From an uncultured Candidatus Pelagibacter sp. (GTDB lineage: Bacteria; Pseudomonadota; Alphaproteobacteria; Pelagibacterales; Pelagibacteraceae): a stretch of 9,178 nt of DNA. The position numbers were made by a program, and so were the translations under genes. Positions 5,890-9,178 of this stretch are shown piece after piece (within the stretch, counting starts at the first letter, position 1; each line of letters begins with the position of its first letter). The stretch spans positions 1-9,178 of the forward strand of contig CAJQRR010000008.1 in NCBI GenBank assembly GCA_905612385.1, written 5' to 3'. Under the pieces are notes generated by a model. The model did no database searches and was not told the origin of the DNA. It saw nothing but the letters and a program-made list of their open reading frames with translations.

Positions 5890-6512
5890 TGGGAGTTTTT
5901 GCTAGAGGTAAAAATGCATTAGCAATTTCAGATAGATCAGGATTAAGATTTCCTTATACAGAAATGGTAAGAGAGTGGAATGGATCTTTAGTTCACACTT
6001 CAGAATATGAACCAAAACAACCACAGCTTGAACCTAGACCAGTTGGATCAGATCCGCAAGCTTTACAAAATCCAAGAGTACAAGCAGAGAGTACTCCACA
6101 ATTAATTTTATTAGATAATAATCCATTTGAAATTATTATTTCAGGTGGTAATACATTTGTTAATGTATATTCAGTTGATCATCAAAGATTAGCTAACTCT
6201 GTAGTTAGACTAAGAGGTGCACCACAAGTAACAGGAGCAGGTGCAGGAGGACCAGACACTTATAATTTACAATCCTTCGCTCCAATTTCTACTTTTAATA
6301 ATGTAGCAGATATAAGTAGAGCAGCGGGTTTTACAATTTTATTAGGAAAAATAGCAGCTGACGGAACAGTATCTGGTGCAACAACAACTGATCCTTTAAC
6401 AACTCCTATTAATTATTTTTATTTTCAAAGTGCTAGCAATGGAACAACATCTGGTGTAAAAGGTGGTGGAGACAGTTGTTCAGCAGGACCTGTAACATTG
6501 GAAGCAATATAA
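5889..6512 (+). CDS. Phage neck/tail structural protein with decayed zinc-ribbon-like N-terminus
   Basis: The protein has 207 aa. Its ATG shares one base with the previous stop (TAATG) and GGAG sits at 5875-5878, so translation is coupled to the connector gene. The N-terminus (GKNALAISDRSGLRFPYTEM, then VREWNGSLVHTSEYEPKQPQ) matches a phage protein type I recall with CDRCG and CxxC pairs that would bind zinc. Here those positions are S14, S17, H36 and E39. After this comes PVGSDPQALQNPRVQ, then a beta-rich region with PFEIIISGGNTFVNVYS and RLANSVVRLRGAP that looks like a small surface domain. It ends CSAGPVTLEAI; AGPxTxEA recurs in the 57-aa protein at 8429. Lying between two connector-type genes it is probably a neck or tail-hub protein. 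Its precise role is unknown. Confidence 0.68.
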   Translation: MGVFARGKNALAISDRSGLRFPYTEMVREWNGSLVHTSEYEPKQPQLEPRPVGSDPQALQNPRVQAESTPQLILLDNNPFEIIISGGNTFVNVYSVDHQRLANSVVRLRGAPQVTGAGAGGPDTYNLQSFAPISTFNNVADISRAAGFTILLGKIAADGTVSGATTTDPLTTPINYFYFQSASNGTTSGVKGGGDSCSAGPVTLEAI

Positions 6513-6513
6513 T

Positions 6514-7218
6514 ATGGCATACACTTTAGCAAATTTACAATCAGATATTAGAGATTATACAGAAGTATCGGACACTGTATTAACAGATAATATCTTAAAA
6601 AATATTATTATAAATGCCGAGAACACAATTATAAGATCCATACCTACAGATCAAAATGCACACTATGCAACATCTAGTTTAGTTGCTGGTAATAAATATG
6701 TAACTATCCCTGATGATCTAAGATCAATTAATTATGTCCAACTTAAAAATTCTAATAATGAGCAATTTTATTTAGAACAAAGAGACCCTAGTTTTATGGC
6801 GGAATATTACTCTACACCTGGAACTGCAGCAGTAGATATACCGAGATATTATGGAAATTGGGATGAGTCTTTCTGGTTAGTAGCTCCTACTCCTGATAAA
6901 ACTTATGAAATTACAATGGCCTATAATAAAGAAAATGTCAGTATAACAAATACAACACTACCAACAGGAGCTCCGGCCTCTACAAATGGAACATATTTAT
7001 CCAATAAATATCAAGATTTACTTTTATATAGTTCTCTGATAAATACATTTGGCTACTTGAAAGGTCCACAGGATATGATACAATATTACCAAGGGCTTTA
7101 TCAAAATGCCCTTACAACGTATGGAACTGAACAAATTGGTTACAGACGCAGAGATCAATATGAAGATGGAATGATCCGTCAACAATTAATATCTAAATCA
7201 CCATCGAGTAATAAATAA
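6514..7218 (+). CDS. Head-tail adaptor-like protein (gp10/neck type)
   Basis: This 234-aa protein has no Cys and no membrane segment. The start is 1 bp after the previous stop. The ribosome site is weak (GGAA 6500-6503), so coupling is likely. It resembles an adaptor family I recall next to gp4-like genes in marine phages: an N-terminal helix LANLQSDIRDYTEVSD, then LKNIIINAENTIIRSIP (28-44), a beta part with GNKYVTIPDDLRSINYVQLK (59-78), PRYYGNWDESFWLVAPTPD (111-129), and a C-terminal helical pair with LSNKYQDLLLYSSLINTFGY and QYYQGLYQNALTTYG. It would extend the connector between portal and tail. Family membership is by remembered motif order, not a search. The C-terminal 30 residues are basic and may be flexible. 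Confidence 0.7.
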   Translation: MAYTLANLQSDIRDYTEVSDTVLTDNILKNIIINAENTIIRSIPTDQNAHYATSSLVAGNKYVTIPDDLRSINYVQLKNSNNEQFYLEQRDPSFMAEYYSTPGTAAVDIPRYYGNWDESFWLVAPTPDKTYEITMAYNKENVSITNTTLPTGAPASTNGTYLSNKYQDLLLYSSLINTFGYLKGPQDMIQYYQGLYQNALTTYGTEQIGYRRRDQYEDGMIRQQLISKSPSSNK

Positions 7219-7241
7219 ATTAATTAAGGAGATAAAATAAT

Positions 7242-7667
7242 ATGGCAAATATAATACCGTTTTCATTTAGAGGAGAACTCTTTTCGGGAACACACAATTT
7301 TGCAAATGGAGGAAACTCTTTTAAGATAGCTTTGTATACAGGTAATCCATATGGTACAGGAAGCACAGCTTATCTTACTGGTCAAGAAGTAAGTGCTAAT
7401 AACACTGGATACACAACAGCAGGAAAAGTTTTAGCAGGACAAGCAGTAGTAAGCACAGGTGCAGTAGCAACTGTTGATTTTACTGATTCAACTCTTACCA
7501 ATGCTACTTTTACAGCAGCGTTTGCAGCTATCTACAATGATACGAATGCAGATAAATTATGTGTTGTATTAGATTTTGGAGGAAATAAAACTGCCACTAA
7601 TGGTTCGTTTGTAATTTCATTCCCAGATCCAGGTACACCGGCTAATGCAATAATAAGTATGGCATAA
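7242..7667 (+). CDS. Small beta-rich tail/virion protein, 141 aa
   Basis: This 141-aa protein begins 9 nt after a good AAGGAG (7226-7231). It opens ANIIPFSFRGELFSGTHNFA, followed by a strand FKIALYTGNPYG, then TAYLTGQEVSANNTGYTTAG, and ends FVISFPDPGTPANAIISMA. This layout (an F-x-x-ELxxGxHNF opening, FKIALYT, LDFGGNK and an FxISFPDP close) matches small virion proteins I recall from many phages of marine and other bacteria, close to tail fibre genes. No function is firmly established to my knowledge; a tail-tip or fibre-associated role is plausible from its place. A single Cys (LCVVLDFGG) lies in a likely buried strand. Confidence 0.7.
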   Translation: MANIIPFSFRGELFSGTHNFANGGNSFKIALYTGNPYGTGSTAYLTGQEVSANNTGYTTAGKVLAGQAVVSTGAVATVDFTDSTLTNATFTAAFAAIYNDTNADKLCVVLDFGGNKTATNGSFVISFPDPGTPANAIISMA

Positions 7668-7675
7668 GGATATAA

Positions 7676-8062
7676 ATGGCTTTAGTTTTAAATGATAGAG
7701 TAAAACAAACAACTACTACAACAGGAACTGGAACAGTTACTTTTGCTAGTGCTGTTACTGGATTTGAAACTTTTGCTCAAGGAATAGGAAATAGTAACAC
7801 AACTTACTACGGAATATTTAATGGTGGAACAGCTGAATTTGAAGTTGGTCTAGGTACATTAAATGGTAATAGTACTACACTAGCTAGAACTACGGTTATC
7901 TCCAGTTCTAACTCAGATAATGCTGTTGACTTTTCGTCAGGAACTAAAGATATATTCTGTACATTACCTGCAAGTAAGGCAGTTTATTTAGATGCAGCAG
8001 GAAACCCAGTACCAGGATTTGCAACTGCGGGTTTCGCCGTTGCAATGGCAATCGCTTTATAG
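7676..8062 (+). CDS. Fibre-type virion protein, 128 aa
   Basis: This 128-aa protein starts 5 nt after AAGGAT, which overlaps the preceding stop. It opens LVLNDRVKQTTTTTGTGTVT, continues with AVTGFETFAQGIGNSNTTYY, then FEVGLGTLNGNSTTLARTTV and a DFSSGTKDIFCTLPASKAVY segment. Such sequences occur in marine phages as small stand-alone proteins and as N-terminal parts of tail fibres, where this region attaches the fibre to the tail. It ends in a short hydrophobic GFATAGFAVAMAIAL, which may be a buried strand or interface rather than a membrane anchor. The role is inferred from the remembered fibre relationship and from lying two genes before a fibre gene. The stop is TAG. Confidence 0.7.
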   Translation: MALVLNDRVKQTTTTTGTGTVTFASAVTGFETFAQGIGNSNTTYYGIFNGGTAEFEVGLGTLNGNSTTLARTTVISSSNSDNAVDFSSGTKDIFCTLPASKAVYLDAAGNPVPGFATAGFAVAMAIAL

Positions 8063-8084
8063 TATAAGAAAAAAGGAATAAATT

Positions 8085-8411
8085 ATGGCACAAGATTTTA
8101 CAAGACACGCAGCAGTAGCAACAACAAGTGATGTAACTTTATTTACATCAAATTCTAATGATGCAGTAATAGGAGTTAGAATTGCTAATATAGTAACTAC
8201 AGCAATTACAGTATCTGTTTTTATTTCTGTCGGCGGTTCTGCTACAAGATATATAGTTAAAGATTTAAGTATACCTCCAGCAAGTTCAGTCGAACTTGTA
8301 CAAGGTGGTGCAAAATTTGTAATGCAAAGTTCAGACGTATTCAAAGTAATAGCCAGTGCTTCTAACTGTGCTCATGTTTATGTCAGTGTTGTAGATGCAA
8401 TTAGTGCTTAA
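8085..8411 (+). CDS. Small beta-sandwich virion protein, 108 aa
   Basis: This 108-aa protein starts 7 nt after AAAAGGA (8071-8077). It opens AQDFTRHAAVATTSDVTLFT, then has strand-like segments AVIGVRIANIVTTAITVSVF, ISVGGSATRYIVKDLSIPP and VELVQGGAKFVMQSSDVFKV, ending AHVYVSVVDAISA. The pattern of an HAAVATT opening, a central IANxxxxAITVSV strand and a VQGG...F.SSD close is one I recall in small phage structural proteins near tail fibre genes. A surface-exposed accessory tail protein is my inference. The IPPASSVELVQGGAKF region resembles IPDNGLLFKTGAFINL in the 225-aa protein at 4109, so the two may be distant paralogues. Confidence 0.65.
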   Translation: MAQDFTRHAAVATTSDVTLFTSNSNDAVIGVRIANIVTTAITVSVFISVGGSATRYIVKDLSIPPASSVELVQGGAKFVMQSSDVFKVIASASNCAHVYVSVVDAISA

Positions 8412-8428
8412 TAACAAAGGAATTAAAT

Positions 8429-8602
8429 ATGAGTGATGCGTATCCAAGTGGAGTATATGTAGGAAACAGTCCTGGTTCTCAGGAGATCTATACTCATGCT
8501 GAAACTATCGATAACATTTTAATAATTGAAAGTGCAGTCCTTGCAGGACCTATAACTTTTGAAGCAACAGTAACAGTAACAGGAACGTTGGTAATCGTAT
8601 AA
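8429..8602 (+). CDS. Very small structural-type protein, 57 aa
   Basis: The gene is short but well supported: ATG at 8429 follows AAAGGA (8416-8421) by 7 nt, and its TAA (8600-8602) shares a base with the ATG of the next gene (TAATG). The product begins MSDAYPSGVYVGNSPGSQEI, has THAETIDNILIIESAV in the middle, and ends AGPITFEATVTVTGTLVIV. The end is strongly beta-prone and reads like the tail of marine phage structural proteins that close with VTVTGTLVIV. The AGPITFEA piece matches AGPVTLEA at the end of the 207-aa protein at 5889. I infer a small tail or fibre-associated subunit. Its function is unknown. Confidence 0.75.
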   Translation: MSDAYPSGVYVGNSPGSQEIYTHAETIDNILIIESAVLAGPITFEATVTVTGTLVIV

Positions 8603-9178
8603 TGAGTAAATTAGAAGTCGATCAAATTGATCCGCAATCAGGAACAACTTTAACTATTGGTACTTCAGGAGATACTATTGTTATACCTAGTGGAGTAAAT
8701 TTAGCTGCAGGAGCAGTTTTAACGGCACCTGTATTAGAAGGTACATCTTCAACTGCCGGTTCAATATTATTTAAAGAAGACACAGATAACGGCACAAATT
8801 CAGTTACCTTAAAAGGACCAGCGGCAACAAATGATGTAACAGTAACTTTACCTGCCGCAACCGATACTTTAGTTGGAAAAGCTACAACAGATACTTTAAC
8901 AAACAAAACAATAAACGGTTCACAATTAATTAATGCAACTATACCTCTTAATAAATTAGCTGCAGGAACTGATGGTAATATAATTTCATATGATAATAGT
9001 GGTGCAGTAGTTGCAGTAGCAACTGGAAGTGCAGCACAAGTATTAACAAGTGCAGGTGCAGGACAACCTCCAGCTTTTGCTAACGCAACTGTACCAGACA
9101 ACGCAATTACATTAGCAAAAATGGCTAGTGGAACAGACGGCAATATTATTTCATACGATGCTTCAGGTAATCCGGTTG
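8602..9178 (+). CDS. Tail fibre protein, N-terminal part (3' partial)
   Basis: The frame is open to the window edge, with 192 residues visible. It begins MSKLEVDQIDPQSGTTLTIG, a fibre-type opening common in marine phages, and continues with VTLKGPAATNDVTVTLPAAT and TDTLTNKTINGSQL (96-109), then repeated units. A 24-26 residue unit with the core GTDGNIISYD appears at residues 114-139 and 169-192, separated by TGSAAQVLTSAGAGQPPAFA. Repeats of this kind form the elongated shaft of trimeric fibres; the receptor-binding tip would lie beyond the window. No strong ribosome site is close (AGGAA ends 16 nt upstream), so the TAATG overlap suggests coupled translation after the 57-aa gene. The protein has no Cys so far. 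I am confident of the fibre class but not of its receptor. Confidence 0.82.
   Translation, partial: MSKLEVDQIDPQSGTTLTIGTSGDTIVIPSGVNLAAGAVLTAPVLEGTSSTAGSILFKEDTDNGTNSVTLKGPAATNDVTVTLPAATDTLVGKATTDTLTNKTINGSQLINATIPLNKLAAGTDGNIISYDNSGAVVAVATGSAAQVLTSAGAGQPPAFANATVPDNAITLAKMASGTDGNIISYDASGNPV
8941..9018 (+). repeat. Fibre shaft repeat, copy 1
   Basis: Codes for IPLNKLAAGTDGNIISYDNS followed by GAVVAV (fibre residues 114-139). It matches copy 2 at 9106-9177 in the core AxGTDGNIISYDxSG. The two copies are spaced 55 residues (165 bp) apart. Their DNA differs at third positions while the protein is nearly unchanged, so the repeat is maintained at protein level. Confidence 0.8.
9106..9177 (+). repeat. 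Fibre shaft repeat, copy 2
   Basis: Codes for ITLAKMASGTDGNIISYDAS followed by GNPV (fibre residues 169-192) and is cut by the window edge. It repeats copy 1 at 8941-9018, and the preceding NATVPDNA echoes NATIP before copy 1. More copies are likely beyond the edge. Confidence 0.8.

Noticed and set aside
8018..8062. Hydrophobic C-terminus of the 128-aa protein as a membrane anchor
   Set aside because: The stretch is only about 15 residues, contains Gly and Thr, and lacks flanking charges. A buried strand in a fibre-type protein explains it better.
8622..9143. 173-codon minus-strand frame opposite the tail fibre
   Set aside because: It is a mirror of a repetitive Thr/Ala-rich fibre sequence, giving Val/Pro/Ala-rich nonsense. 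The + frame is open through both edges and shows fibre repeats.
1..9178. tRNA genes, CRISPR arrays, insertion sequences or an integrase/att site
   Set aside because: I saw no cloverleaf with a TTCGA-type arm, no regularly spaced repeats, no transposase or integrase motifs and no terminal inverted repeats. The TTCG matches noted are hairpin loops.

Overview
The window is a densely packed, AT-rich stretch of a tailed bacteriophage (Caudoviricetes) structural module. Every gene is on the + strand. From left to right it holds a scaffold-like protein, a conserved small protein, a decoration-type protein, the major capsid protein, small and beta-rich virion proteins, head-tail connector proteins, and fibre-type proteins with the start of a repetitive tail fibre. 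Several proteins resemble families I know from marine phage metagenome contigs and from phages of cyanobacteria and SAR11-like bacteria. This is recalled family resemblance, not a search result. The base composition, the TTA-rich leucine codons and the absence of TGA among the 14 gene stops (11 TAA, 3 TAG) fit a marine phage of an AT-rich host. The P22 gp4-like connector suggests a short-tailed (podovirus-like) particle. Host and morphology remain inferences.

Positions 1-2967 form the head block: a scaffold-like protein open at the left edge, a 152-aa conserved protein, a 226-aa head-decoration candidate and a 301-aa Mu gpT/HK97-type capsid protein. The block closes with a clear rho-independent terminator at 2978-3007. 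Positions 3028-3430 hold two small genes that overlap by 68 bp; the second has a near-perfect Shine-Dalgarno inside the first. A 163-bp gap (3431-3593) follows. It is the largest non-coding stretch and is unusually structured: a sigma70-like promoter candidate, a long imperfect inverted repeat whose left arm matches the SP6 promoter core over ten bases, a perfect CCCTAGGG palindrome, and a ribosome-binding site placed in a hairpin loop. No stretch longer than 300 bp lacks a gene.

Positions 3594-4786 encode two Thr/Ala-rich, beta-type structural proteins separated by a strong UUCG hairpin. Positions 4795-7218 encode the neck: a two-domain connector (a cupredoxin-like N-terminal domain fused to a P22 gp4-like domain), a protein with a decayed zinc-ribbon-like N-terminus, and a second adaptor-like protein. 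Positions 7242-9178 encode three small tail/fibre-type proteins, a 57-aa protein too short for routine calling, and a tail fibre gene cut by the right edge, which carries an internal repeat of 55-residue period.

The block makes sense as one assembly pathway: scaffold and capsid build the procapsid, decoration proteins stabilise it, the connector proteins join the portal (presumably just upstream) to the tail, and the fibre genes supply host recognition. The points most worth a second look are the structured regulatory gap, the connector fusion with missing metal ligands, the overlapping small gene pair, and the change in leucine codon choice between capsid and tail genes.
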